Assembly: GCF_016920785.2 (NCBI RefSeq)
Contig: NW_024609839.1
Span: 19,159,085 to 19,223,084 of the forward strand
DNA: 64,000 nucleotides
Reading direction: 5' to 3'
From: Ixodes scapularis
Taxonomy: Eukaryota; Arthropoda; Arachnida; Ixodida; Ixodidae
In this document: positions 22,917 through 34,899 of the stretch, one piece after another
How the letters are laid out: the number at the start of each line of letters is the position of its first letter
Position numbering within the stretch: the stretch's first letter is position 1
Position numbers and translations under genes: made by a program
Notes under the pieces: model-generated
What the model was told of the DNA's origin: nothing
The model's database searches: none
Seen by the model: only the letters and a program-made list of their open reading frames with translations

Positions 22917-23190
22917 TTTGTGTCTCGTCCTTCTGTGTGTTATTCTTTCTACGAACTGGAGTGCAATTAAAATTAGTTTTGAAGTCTCTCTCCCGTCCTG
23001 TGTGACCAAACAATCTGATAACTTGCAGTCATGAGCAAAGCAGTTCCACACTAGGACACGAACACAGGCACGCATACAATCTTTCTGATTTTATCTGTGT
23101 CTGTTTGTGTGTCTGTGTTTGTGTCCTGTCCCTGTGTATGTGAGTGTTTGTGTCTTGTCCTTCTGTGTGTTATTCTTTCTACGAAGCGCA
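22893..23190 (+). repeat. Direct repeat pair, Penelope-end-like
   Basis: CCCTGTGTATGTGAGTGTTT through TTATTCTTTCTACGAA occurs at about 22,893-22,960 and again at about 23,129-23,186, both plus strand. The two differ by an extra TTTGTG in the first. The style, a human-readable string followed by TCTACGAA, matches tick Penelope-like element ends as I remember them. Confidence 0.55.
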
Positions 23191-23327
23191 GCGCCTTTCA
23201 CCAACATGCTCCCTTTGCTTCTAATTTTAATTGTCAGAGAGAGGCTAACAAAATTTGCACCATGTGTCTACTATGTTAGCCAACTGTTCTGGGCCGAAAT
23301 AATTTTTGTCATTACATTGTGGTTCAG

Positions 23328-23565
23328 CCTCATCGACATCATCTGTGCAAAGCCTGACCAGACTGGACGGTGCCCTGGAGGCGCCTTCAGGTTCCATTGA
23401 GGAACTCCCGGCAGGAGCTGGGATGACGTTGGGGGCCTCAAATTGTAAGTCCTCCAATTTTTACTGAATGCAACCAAGCACAACACCAGTCAGTGGTCCT
23501 TGTGTTAGGCTTTTTAATGTTTTATTTCCTAACTCCGGCCTAACCGAAGGAGCTTTGACATGTGG

Positions 23566-23632
<67 letters not shown>

Positions 23633-25581
23633 GACGTCAGCCATCTTGATAGTGGCAAAATGAAAGTGTGAAGTATTTATGCTCAAGGTCTGAATATTTG
23701 GTGAGTAACAACTGGCCACAAGGTGGTGGGCACTCCAGCTTTTCTCCGGGTATTTTATACTCAGAAACCTGTAATCTAACTTGCGAAAGCAAGGGCCTGC
23801 CGGCCTGTTTAACCACTGTTATAGTAGACTTGTTTGCACTGGCTGTCCTAGTTTAAGTGTGCCGGGCTGGCATTTTGAACCTGTCGGCTGCAGTGCTGGG
23901 ATATGGTTTCCAAATTAAGCTTAGGAGTTTAAGAATGTTGGAACATTCATATCTTTTATTCAGCATGATTCTACTAGGAGCCAAATGTGGGAATTACTAG
24001 CTAGTAATTAGCTTGTCAACTTTGAACCTTATAGCGTAACCATCATTTATCTTTTTTTTAATGCTTCAGCTGAATAGTGCATGAATAAGAGGTAATTGCT
24101 GTAATGTGTTTCCCACTGGCAGTGACACAGCTACCTTTTTTTTTTACAGCTAATTTGTATAGTATTTCCTAGTATAGCAGCCGTTGAGTTGTACTGTCAA
24201 AATAGCTGAAATAACTTTGCTGACTATGATTGCACCTCCTATGTTAGTTATGGTGCAACAAGGTTGCCGATCAGCTTATGAGACCAGCTCTACCCAATGC
24301 TATCTCCTTCACTCTGGGGACTTCTCAACATATTCCTTGCATTGGTGGAAAACTGATGTAATTTTTTGTCTACCATTTGTTGCATTGACATGATTGATGC
24401 ACAGCTGATACAACCTGGCTGGTTTATGACAGGGCTTAATGCAGCCCTTTTTCATACAGCCATGTGCTTTCTTTTATGGTTCAAATATGAGATAATAAAG
24501 ATCAAGGTTAAATATAATTGTTTGTTTTTTTGTATTTGCAGGCTGCTGCTATGCACACTGCAAAATATATATTTTATTTGTGAATTTTTTCACACCATTT
24601 ATACAATGGGCAAAGTGTGTGCAACCACGGTGTGTGAGTTGTGTACTCCAAAACTACCATCTGCAGGCAGCCTCAAATTTAGCACACACATAACAGTGCT
24701 TGTCTCTTAGCGAGTGCAGTCATAAACATATATATTTTTAGGTTCACGGCTCCTGACGATTTCTTTTATCAGTCAAGCCATTTTAATCTTTTGCTTTTAA
24801 AGAAGGGAAAGACTGGTGTCCGCTAGTGCTGCACAGCTTACTTCTCCATAGGGCCAGAGCTTGATAATACATTACTCACCCTAATTAATCTTCCATTTCC
24901 GGTCCAGAGCAGTCTCCAATAGTTAAGCTGGTGCTTGAGCTTCGGCTACAGAATGGGGAGATTTTGCGGCAGTTGGGGGCGATGCAGCAGGACATTAGAA
25001 ACTTAAGTTTTAATTTATCGTAAATGAAGGCCTCAATGTCTGCTGCACCGCCTTCGCCGGAAATGGCTCCAGAGCCGTCGCGGGCGCCCCTTCCAAAGCT
25101 GCCCGCGGCGACTATGGAAGAATTCAGGGAATTGGAAAATGCCCTGAAGGATAAAGCTACAGCCACAGCCCTGGTATGTTGCACTTTCCTCCTTTCATAT
25201 GATGATTTTTCCAACATGCACTGCAGTGGTTGTCGCTAGCTCATAATGTCAACTATCATACTCGGCCACTAAACGGGTGGACACTGCATTTGCTTTACTC
25301 AATGTTAATAAATGATAGCTTTTCAGTATGAAGAAAAATGAAAACTGGTTGTGTCGTCATAGCCGTGTTTCTGTGTTTGATTTGGTATTTGGTCATGCTT
25401 CTACATTTCCGTTGTCCCTTGTTTTTCACAGCAGCTGGAGGTGGCTACGTGGGTCAGGGAAACTGACACGGTTGCCGAGGCCTGCCGAAGCCTTCTGGAA
25501 AGGGCCCTCAAGAAGGAGGTCCAAATAAAATTTAGCCTCCTGGGCCGGAAAGGCAAGCTACCTTTCCGGGGGACCCTCCTC
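23328..25581 (+). pseudogene. DUF4806-domain protein exons, interrupted by LINE copy B
   Basis: Three exon-like blocks with splice signals. Block 1 (23,328-23,443), after GTGGTTCAG and before GTAAGT, encodes a low-complexity acidic segment. Block 2 (24,908-25,173), after GGTCCAG and before GTATGT, encodes IVKLVLELRLQNGEILRQLG, a stop TAA at 25,021-25,023, then LPAATMEEFRELENALKDK. Block 3 (from 25,432, after TTTTTCACAG) continues QLEVATWVRETDTVAEACR, ERALKKEVQIKFSLLGRKGK, LPFRG. Blocks 2-3 read like a DUF4806 domain (an EELE..LE helix, then a TN-type helix and the FxxxGRKGK motif). LINE copy B begins inside block 3 and the rest of the domain is absent. The internal stop could instead mark a 5' exon boundary that I misplace; 25,024 is an ATG. 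Confidence 0.55.
23571..23627. repeat. (TA)n microsatellite
   Basis: About 28 uninterrupted TA units between TTTT and CCCTTGACGTCAG. It lies inside the presumed intron of the DUF4806 gene. Frames giving Tyr-Ile repeats are artefacts. Confidence 0.97.
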
Positions 25582-26126
25582 CCCGCAGGGGGCACCTGTG
25601 AAAGCAGGTGTTTGGAGAGTGGCGTCTCCACGGACCCCGAGCCATGCGGGTTCGCCCTCCCACGTATGGCTGTGCGTGGCTTTCCCGTGTCTGAGGAAAA
25701 GGGAATCCTGGTGGTTGAGCCGAGCCCGGGGCAGGTTTGGACCCTTCGGGGCCCCCCGGGTGAGGCAATACACCACTTCGGCCCCCGCTTCTCATAGACG
25801 GGAGTCCTGGTAAGGCCCGGCCAGGATGATTCAGTCTAGTCGCCATTTCTTCTACTATCCCCTCTGATCTTTCACTTTTACCTTTCCTGTTTCTTTTACT
25901 TCTCTCTCATTTCTCTTACTCCTTTTTCAGCCCTCTTTGGCGGCAAGGGCTAACCTTGGGTGGCAATGGACCTCTGTCTTGACCCACACTTGGGTATAGT
26001 TTCCCGGCAGCACTGTTAGCGTAACGTCTCCAGCCAAGCCCTTCTTGTTATGGTGCGTTACCTAACCCTTTGTTGGGCTCGGTGGTGGGCGGTGCACCGC
26101 GGATACCGAACACTCTTTGCCCTCCT

Positions 26127-27523
26127 ATGGCGCCTCACCCCTCCAAACCCCGTTCAGGGCAAGCCTTTAAAAGGCGCTGCCTTGAACACAAAACCATTGA
26201 AAAAGAATCTAAGGAAGAAACCTTTACAAAGTTTTTTGTCGTTCATTCGCTGGATGAACAGAAACCAGTTGCAAAGCTCTCACCCTTTGTTGTAGCTAAA
26301 GTTCTTGAGCACCTTGTAGGGTTCTCCTATAAGGCTAAGAAGCTCCACTGTGGAGACCTCCTTGTGGAGGTAGAAACAAAAAAAAACAAAGTGAAGCACT
26401 CTCTAAGATGACCAACATTGTTGACTTGAAAGTGTCGGTGAGCCCTCACCGTACACTTAACACCATTCGTGGTGTCCTCTCTGAGGATGACTTTCTTCAT
26501 ACCAGTGAGGATGAGCTTCTTGAGGGCCTCGAAAGCTCTGGTGTCATCGCCGTCAAACGAATAATGTTTAAAAAGAATGGTGAAGAAATTCCCTCTAAGC
26601 ATGTTATTTTGACTTTCGTGAGACACACTCTACCAGAGACAATCAAAGCAGGGTACCTTAATTGCCGGATCCGCCCTTATGTCCCCAACCCACAGCGGTG
26701 CTTCCGTTGTCAGCGTTTTGGCGACGGGTCACGCAGCTGTCGCGGAAGGGAGACATGTGCAAAGTGTGGAAGTCAAGGCCACGTCTCCGACATTTGCGAG
26801 GCCGTGGCCCATTGCGCTAACTGCGGTGGACCACACCCCGCTTACTACCGCAGCTGTCCTTTCTTTCAGCAAGAAAAAGATATTCTTGCCCTGAAAGTCA
26901 AAGAAAATATTACATACGTGGAAGCAAAAAAGCGTTTTTCCTTTTTGTCAAAGGGTAGTTATGCTGAGGCGGTGCGCAGGGGCCCTGCACCGCGCTCGGA
27001 GTCAAGGGCCACCCAGGTCTCTCCCGAGATCTTGGCGGCCGACCTCAGGTCCCCAGCTCCCCGACAGGGCCAGCAGCAGCTTCCCCCAGTCCCTGGTGGT
27101 AGCACGCGTGCTGCCCCTCCATCCGAGGACAGGCCGGCAGCTGCCGCGCATGTCCCCTCTCCTAGGTCCCCTCCTAGGGAGGAGCGAGCTTCTCGCTCCT
27201 GCTCGCTGGAGAGGGTCTCCCTACCAAAGGAGCAGCATGGTACCCATGCAGCTCCTGTGAAAGGAGGTGTGAAGACAAGCTTGGGTGACCCTTCACCCAG
27301 TTCTTCCGCCACTCCTCCATCCGGTCGTGGCCGGGGTTTTTCCCCACGCGTGCCAGGCCGGACTAGCTCTGTCATGCTCCATCCACGAGACACTTCCCAG
27401 GACATGGAGATACCAACTGATGCGGACAGTCAGTCTACTCCTGGGTCCGACCAAGATGGTATGGAATGGGAGACAGCTTCTCGTAAATCTAAAAAGAAGC
27501 AACCTGTAGTAGCGCCCAAGTGA
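26127..27523 (+). pseudogene. LINE copy B ORF1, one-base frameshift
   Basis: ATG at 26,127 gives the MAPHPSKPRSG start homologous to copy A. An A9 run (26,378-26,386) has one base too many, ending the first frame at 26,411. The second frame (from 26,408) resumes SVSPHRTLNTIRGV and runs to the stop at 27,523. The three zinc knuckles are intact (CFRCQRFGDGSRSC has lost the usual glycine-histidine pairing: H is D, so knuckle 1 lacks its histidine). Knuckles 2 and 3, CAKCGSQGHVSDIC and CANCGGPHPAYYRSC, are complete. The C-terminus is proline/serine-rich as in copy A. Confidence 0.88.
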
Positions 27524-27634
27524 TAGCCCCGATAGCTGTTGCATTGTGATCACAACTTCCACCTAGGTCGAGTTGGCTCTCCATAGTTATATTTATTTTG
27601 CTAGGTTTTATATATTTACGTACTTTTTTAATAG

Positions 27635-30313
27635 ATGACAAAGTTACATTTTATGCAATAGAACTGTCGCGGTATTTTAAGAAATATTGAGGATGTCAAT
27701 CATTTTATGGATGACCTTCGACCCATCGCTCTTGCCTTGCAAGAAACCCATCTTCACTCTAATTCTTTTAACATTTTAAGACGTCATCAGGTTTTTAGGA
27801 AAGACCGTCCCGCTTCCAGTCCTTCTGGTGGCGTTGCAGTAGTTGTGCAGAGTGGAGTCGCTTGCTCTCAAGTTCCACTCCGCACACCTCTGGAAGCTGT
27901 TGCAGTGCGTCTCCTCGTGGACCGCCTTGTAACGCTTGTTTCTTTATACTTACCACCAAATATTCCTTTCAATCTTCAAGAGGTACAGGGACTTGTAGGA
28001 CAGCTTCCACAACCGTTTTTAATTTTGGGTGATTTTAACGCTCATCATCCCATGTGGGGCAGTACCCGTCAGGACTCCCGGGGTGGTGTTATTGAACGTC
28101 TTTTATTGTCTTCTGGGCTGTGTCTTCTTAACGGGAAAGAACCAACTTTTTTTAGTGCAGCACACAACTCATTCACATCTATTGATCTTTCTATCGCTTC
28201 ACCTTCATTACTTCCTTGCTTTTCATGGAAGGTTCTCCATAACCCTTTTGGAAGTGATCACTATCCTATTGTTTTAGAAAGTACTGTTCCATTGCCTAAT
28301 CTTTTAAAGCGTCCCCCTAGGTGGAAATTAGACAAGGCTGACTGGACACTTTTTAATCTTCACTCCACTTTAGATCCTTCGATCCTTTCTTCTTTGTCAC
28401 CTGAGAACGCTACACTTCATGTTACTGAGCAGATACTAAGGGCTGCTCAGCGCTCTATTCCACAAACTTCTGGTAATGTGCCAAAAAAATGTAAACCTTG
28501 GTGGAACAAGGAGTGTGCCACAACCCTGGCAGATCAAGACAAGGCCTGGGAAAGATTTCGTAGATATCCCACTTCGCACAACCTTGTGGAGTTTAAACGC
28601 CGAAAAGCCAAGGCTCGTTGGACTAGGAAGCGGGCAAAACGGAAGTCTTGGATGAAGTACCTGTCTTCTCTAACTAGTTTTGTCCCTGCCAAAGAGGCCT
28701 GGGACAGATATAGGAAAGTAAATGGGGATTATAGGTGCTTTGCCATCCCAACGTTTAATGGTCCTTGTTCGTCATTAAAAGACATAGCTAACGTCCTCGG
28801 AGAACATTTTTATAATTCATCCAGCTCAGCCAACTACAGTGCTAACTTCGCGCAGTTTAAAGCCCGTGCGGAGCAACAAAAGCTAGTCGTAACTGGAGGA
28901 AAGGCAGCCTCTTATAATCGGCCATTTACGCGATATGAACTTGAGATGGCCCTTAGTGTAAAAAAGCTATCTGCTCCTGGGCCCGATGGGCTTCACTATG
29001 AAATGCTTCGTAACCTGTCCAAGGAATCCCTTGAAAACCTTTTTTTTTTTTTTAATTCCTTATGGGAAAAGGCTTGTTTTCCTCAGACTTGGAGGCATGC
29101 ATATATTATTCCCCTTTTAAAACTTAATAAAGATCCTTCACAGCCATCAAGTTACCGCCCAATCGCACTAACGAGCTGCCTCGGAAAAACATTTGAAAGG
29201 CTGATAAACAGGCGACTGGTTTATGTATTGGAACAACAGAGGGCCTTTGATAACAACCAGTGTGGATTCCGCCGAGGTCGTTCTACTCTCGATCACTTGG
29301 TACGCTTGGAAACTGTTATAGGTGAGGCATTTGTAAAACGGCAGCACTGTGTCGCAGTTTTTTTCGATTTGGAGAAGGCATATGATACAGCGTGGAGACA
29401 TGGGATTCTTCAAGATCTGTATGCATGTAATATCCGTGGCCGTATGCTGCAATGCATAAGGGAATATCTAACAAACAGGACTTTTCAAGTTCGTCTTGGC
29501 TCCAACCTATCTGATTCCTACGTGCAAGAAAATGGAGTCCCTCAAGGAGGAGTCTTGAGCGTAACTTTATTTGTGCTAAAAATGAATTCAATTGAGCGAC
29601 TGCTACCTCCTTCTGTTTCATATTCTCTTTACGCTGATGATATACAGATCTCGTCTTCCTCTTGTAACCTTTCCAGCTGTGAGCGCCAGTTGCAGATAGC
29701 CATAAACAAACTTTCCAAGTGGGCTGACGAGAACGGGTTTCGGTTCTCTGCATCCAAAACGGTCTGTGTGCCCCTTTCTTTGCGTCGTGGGCTGTCATTG
29801 GACCCATCCCTGGAACTAAATGGAAACCCTGTACCTGTCAGGAAAGAGCACAGATTTCTTGGTGTGATATTTGATAAGAAGCTTAATTTTATTTCACACC
29901 TGAAAGCTTTGAAAACTAAATGTCTTCAGTCTATGAATCTTTTGAAAGTTCTATCTCATAAGTCATGGGGTTCTGACAGAAAATGTATTCTACGGTTGTA
30001 CAATGCTCTTGTAAGATCTCGTCTTGACTATGGTGCGGCAGTGTATGGATCGGCCCGGCCATCTGCCCTCAGAATGTTGGACCCAGTTCACCACCTGGGG
30101 TTGAGACTAGCAACTGGTGCTTTCCGAACATCCCCTGTCTCCAGTTTATATGCAGAAGCTAATGAGCTATCACTGAACAAACGACGAACCTACCTTAGCC
30201 TAACGTATGCTTTTAAGATTCTGGCTGACCCTCAACACCCTACTTATTCTTCCCTTACAAGGTCGAGGTTTTCCCGTCTCTTTAACAACAAGCCAAGCAT
30301 TGTGACACCATTA
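27635..30313 (+). pseudogene. LINE copy B ORF2, early stop and lost RNase H
   Basis: The start is ATG at 27,635. Codon 9 is TAG (27,659-27,661) in place of the TGG of the WNCRG endonuclease motif. From 27,707 the frame is open for more than 850 codons: endonuclease (LGDFNAHH, GSDHYPI), linker, and a complete RT (SYRPIALTSCLGKT, GFRRGRSTLDHL, FFDLEKAYDTAW, QENGVPQGG, YADDIQIS, FLGVIFDKK). After NNKPSIVTPL it runs into the copy C tail as poly-Met from ATG repeats and stops at 30,388. The catalytic YADD is intact. The only break before truncation is the single TAG. Confidence 0.9.
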
Positions 30314-30468
30314 ATGATGATGATGATGATTAATGGTTTAATGGCGCAAAAGCGACGAAGGCCATGCTGCGCCAGACTACAAGACTAATGCGACTCACAG
30401 TAACGGTAATTGAGAGCATACATGAAGCTGATGTTTTATATATTTATGGTGAACAGAAAATGCAGTAC

Positions 30469-33400
30469 TTAAATTTTGTGTAGAAGGCCACTTGCTTGCA
30501 AAAAGTTGAGGACCCGATTGAATGGAACGATGGGATGCTCGCCTAACAAAAGTGTTGGATGGAAAGGAATCTGATATGTAAAAAGCTCTGGAAAACAGGC
30601 AAGCCGGTTCTGCTCAAAGCCTGGACAAGAACACAAAATATGCAAAATTCTCAAAGGTTCACCGCAATACTCGCAGCTTGGAGCGTCTTCTCCACAAAGA
30701 AGATGTCCGTGAGTCAGGAAGGTGTGGCCGATTCTAAGACGGCACAAGAGAACCTCATGAAAACGGTTTTTACGAGATGAATTCTCCCACAATCCCAAAA
30801 CTGGCTTAATAGCATGCAGCTTATTTGCACTCTCTAGGTTCCACTCAGATTGCCAAGCATCGAGGAGAGCTTTCCTAAGGAGGGGTTTGATATCTTGAAA
30901 GGGTATCCCCCGTCGGATTTCTAGGAGATTGCTTGCGGAGGTAGCCAGCTGGTCTGCTTTCTCATTGCCTTTGATCCCAACATGGCTTGGGATCCAGCAG
31001 AATTTGATAACAAACCCACGCTATAAGCAGCAATTGATTTTATAGCGTATTAGCTTAGCGAGCATGTTTTTTGTATCTCTTACAGAGCAAAGAGCAACGA
31101 TGACACTTTGGGAGTCTACAAAAAGAATTGCCTCCATTGTTTTGCTGGTGGTGATATACTCGATTGCAAGGAGAACACCATATAGCTCCGCAGCAAAAAT
31201 ACTAGCCATGCAGCTAAGCCACTGGGCCTGTATGAAAACCTCAGAATAAACAGCCGATCCCACTGCAGAAAAAGTCTTGGAGCCATCTGTATAAAATTGA
31301 GTATAGTCGTCATATTTATTCTGTAAGCCAAGAAATTCTTGTTGAATAAGCAGAGGGGAGACATTATGCTTGCTATACCGTGTGAATGACCAGTCGCATG
31401 ATACTGGAAGCATTTCCCAAGGGGGAATACTCTCGGCTTCTTGGAGAAGGTTAATGCCATGAAGGTCGAGACCGAGAGATGACTGATCACTGTGAACACG
31501 AAAGCTCAATGGTCGCACAATGCTTGGTTTATTTTCAAAAAGGCGAGCAAATTGAGATTGCTGGAGAGCAAAAAAGGTTGGATGGTGAGGATTAGACAAA
31601 ATCCTGGAAGTATAGCTCAAGCCCAGGTACTGCCGTCGCTTGGAAAGGGGCATCTGGTGAGAGTCCGCGTACAAGCTTAAAACAGGCAATGTCCGAAATG
31701 CACCTGTAGCAAGGCGCAAGCCAAGGTGGTGTACCGGGTCCAACATCTTCAGGGAGGATAGTCGCGCTGAGTTGTTCACGACGGCTCCATAATCAAGACG
31801 GGATCGTACCAAAGCGTTATACAAGCGTAGCAGGCATAGTCTGTCAGAACCCCAAGTTTTATGTGACAAAATTTTCAAGATGTTTAGGGATTTCAGGCAC
31901 TTTTGTTTCAATTCCTTTAAGTGAGAGATAAAATTCAATTTCTTATCAAATATGACTCCCAGAAACTTATGCTCGGCTTTAACTGGTATAGGTGCTCTGT
32001 TCAATTCCAACACTGGCTCAAGGGACAGCCCTCGTCGAAGAGAAAATGGAACGCACACCGTTTTTCCGGATGAAAACCTGAAGCCATTTTCGTCGGCCCA
32101 CTTACTGATCTTATTAATTGCTAGCTGCAGCTGGCGTTCACAGCTGGACAGATTACAAGAGGAAAATGATATCTGTAGGTCGTCGACATACAATGAGTGT
32201 TCAATGGAAGGTGGCAGTATTTGAGCTAGGGTGTTAATCTTTAAAACAAATAATGTGACACTCAGGATGCCCCCCTGAGGAACCCCATTTTCTTGAACAA
32301 ATGTGTCTGATAATGTGGTACCTAGTCGAACCTGAAAGGTCCGCCCAGTCAGAAAAGCTTTTATACAACGCAACATGCGGCCCCGTACTCCGCAGGCATA
32401 AAGGTATCGCATGATTCCATATCTCCAGGTCGTGTCGTACGCCTTCTCCAGGTCAAAAAATACAGACACACAGTGCTGCCTCTTTACAAAAGCCTCCCGG
32501 ATTCTCGTCTCGAGGCGCACGAGGTGATCTAGAGTAGACCGGCCTTGGCGGAAACCACACTGATTGTTATCAAATAGGTTTTGTTCTTCAAGAAAAAACA
32601 CCAGCCGTTTGTTGATAAGTCTTTCGTACGTCTTACCAAGGCAGCTCGTAAGGGCAATCGGGCGGTAGCTCGAGCAAAGAGAGGGGTCTTTGCCAGCTTT
32701 CAAGAGGGGTATAACATGTGCTCTTTTCCAGGATTCAGGGAAGTAAGCTTTTTCCCAGAGAAGGTTGAAAAAACTAAGCAGATGTTGTAGGGGCAGCCTA
32801 CGAAGCATCTCATAGTGGATGAAATCAGGGCCTGGGGCAGACTGTTTCCTGATGTCAAGAGCCAACTCCAGTTCACGGAGCGTAAAGGGCTGGTTGTATG
32901 GTGTAGAGGTTGCCCCCGACATAACTATTCGCTCGCATTCTGCTTTCATTTTAAACTGTTTAAATGTGGCACTGTACTTTTCAGAACTCGAAACGCTCTG
33001 GAAGTGAACGCCAAGAGTATTGCCTAAGTCTTTCAGTGATGTGGGGACATTCTTGAACAATGGAGGGATAATAAAACAGCGGTAATCCCCTTTGATTTTG
33101 CGATAACGGTCCCACACCTCCTTTGCGGGGACAAAGCTGTTCAGTAAGGAGACATATTTCGTCCACGATTTCTTTTTTGCTTGCCTTCTAGTCCAGCGGG
33201 CTTGAGCTTTTCGCCTTTTAAATTCAATCTTGTTATTTACGGTGGGGTACCGTCGAAATATGCCCCAAGCTTTGTCTTGTTTCTTCATTGTCGTGGAACA
33301 TTCTTCAGTCCACCAGGGCCTGCACTTTTTTGGTAATTTCCCAGAGGTGCGAGGAATAGATTGTTCTGCAGCCTCAATTATCTTCTTAGTAACATAGGCT

Positions 33401-34179
33401 GTAGCATCATCTGGAGACAAGACTGATAATAAAGAAATATCAAATGTTGCAGATGAGCAAAAGAGTTCCCAATCCGCTTTGTCAAGGCGCCATCTCGGCG
33501 TACATTCTAAAAGCGTACTAACAGCAGCTAGGCTCTCTACGACAATCGGGAAGTGGTCGCTCCCGAATGGGTTTTCTAAAACCTTCCAAGAAAAACAAGG
33601 AAGCAGAGAGGGCGATGATAAAGATAAATCGATGCAGGTGAAGGAGTTATGAGCATCACTAAAAAAGGTTGGAGATTTCGTGTTTAAAAGACAAAGATTC
33701 GATGACAATAAAAGTCGTTCTATGAGTTCTCCACGTGAGTCAACTCGTGCACTGCCCCACATGGTGTGATGAGCATTAAAATCGCCTAATATTAAAAAGG
33801 GTTGTGGTAGTTGGGCAATGAGCTTTTGAAGTTCACGCATGTGCACTGTGATCTGTGGCGGAAGGTACAATGAAACAACGGTGATTAACCGGTCGATCAG
33901 AACCCTCACAGCCACTGCCTCGAGCGGAGTGTCCAGGGGCACCTCGGCACATGCCACCCCTCTCTGCACAACAACTGCCACACCACCGGCTGAATGAGAT
34001 GATGGGCGGTCTTTACGAAAAGTGTGATAGGACCGTAAAACATTTGTATGACTGGAATTCAAATGAGTCTCCCGCAAAGCCAGAGCTATCGGTCGTAGCT
34101 CACTAAGAAAAAAACTAATGTCATCAATGTTGCGTAGGAGACCTCGACAGTTCCATTGCATAAAAGAAAGATGACCCAT
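30469..34179 (-). pseudogene. LINE copy C ORF2: endonuclease-RT-RNase H, single in-frame stop
   Basis: Start ATG at 34,179 (MGHLSFMQWNCRG); the frame is open 12 codons further up. Endonuclease: WNCRG, LGDFNAHH, GSDHFPI. RT: SYRPIALTSCLGKT, GFRQGRSTLDHL, FFDLEKAYDTTW, QENGVPQGG, catalytic YVDDLQIS intact. RNase H: FYTDGSKT, FVDSQS, then a TAG at 31,021-31,023 (about codon 1053), after which the same frame goes on to WIPSHVGIKGNEKAD and a C-terminal CX2C..H..C segment ending at 30,469. Apart from this one stop, all 1,236 codons are readable and no catalytic motif is lost. It is the best-preserved ORF2 here. Two close relatives (A, B) show that the residue at the stop is variable, so a recent nonsense mutation fits best. 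Confidence 0.92.
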
Positions 34180-34305
34180 AAAAATTATTTCAAATCGATA
34201 AAAAGTTGTGGGCAAAAGTGCGTAAAAATATCGGTGTGGCTGCCTTTTAGTGAAATCTCCTAAAAACGTATAAAAAAGTAAAAAAGATACCTATATATAG
34301 TTCAG

Positions 34306-34872
34306 CTAATTTTCTTTCGGAGCTAAAATCCGAGGAATATTTCTTTTCTTTCTAGCATTGTCTTTCTGTCGTTCTGCGGGCTCACCCGCGGAAGACGACA
34401 AGGACTCCGCTCCCGAAGGAAGCAAGTCGTCATCTGAAGCTAGACTGGCCTCTTCCATTTTCTCTTCCGTTGATACCTCTGGGCCCCTCAACGAGACTGC
34501 CTCGTCAGAGTGACCCTGCTTTCTCGCATTGTCGGTCAGGCGAGTGGGCTGTGCCCGGCCTCTGCCTGACGAGCCGGCAGGCACCTGGGATGCCTGCGCT
34601 GATTTTTTTGGGGTGCAGAGGAAACATTGCCTGCCTTCGAGCATGAAGGCACAGGGGTGGCAGTTTCCATGCTACCCTCGGTGAATGGGACATTGACCTC
34701 CATGGCCTCCTCCACCCCCTGTGCAGAGGAAGGAGGGGATCCCTTTCGGACTTGGGAACGGGTGGGGTCAAGCACCACCCGAACCTTCGGGGCCAGGCGT
34801 TGCGGAAACGCCTTGGACTTCGTGAGCTTCTGTGGGGCCTCAGGCGTCTGAGATCCCACAGAAGTCTCTGTA
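34306..34872 (-). pseudogene. LINE copy C ORF1, C-terminal part (after the insertion)
   Basis: Continues the frame of 46,379-45,440 once the insertion is left out. It starts in the frame reading SVGSQTPEAPQKLTKSK, then a T7/G4 run (34,603-34,613, AAAAAAA on the coding strand) shifts one base into the frame that ends at 34,306 (ASQVPAGSSGRGRAQPT, then acidic and basic tail). The shifted frame matches the SSAGRGRGKPPRATN tail of copy A, which shows which frame is original. Stop lies 126 bp before the chosen ORF2 start. Confidence 0.8.
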
Positions 34873-34899
34873 CACTGTAAAAAAATTTGCCCTCTTTTA

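Larger units (their letters stand above)
25582..30313 (+). mobile_element. LINE copy B, 3'-truncated
   Basis: Same family as copy A, on the opposite strand. The 5' terminus CCCCGCAGGGGGCACC directly abuts the DUF4806 exon. The order is 5' UTR, ORF1 and ORF2, but the element stops at the RT/RNase H boundary, where it meets the 3' tail of copy C in a tail-to-body junction at about 30,313. The missing RNase H and 3' UTR do not reappear beyond the 5' end of copy C (47,022), so the junction involved a deletion or rearrangement. Confidence 0.85.
30314..34872 (-). mobile_element. LINE copy C, 3' part (rest at 45,440-47,022)
   Basis: Minus-strand member of the same family. The 3' end is a (CAT)n-type tail (30,314-30,330) after GCGCCATTAAACCATTAA. 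ORF2 spans 34,179-30,469, and the 3' part of ORF1 reaches 34,872, where a 10.6-kb DNA transposon interrupts it. No target duplication flanks the whole copy; its tail is fused to copy B on the left. Confidence 0.88.

Noticed and set aside
23461..23671. Frames with Tyr-Ile repeats on both strands
   Set aside because: They are translation of the (TA)n microsatellite.
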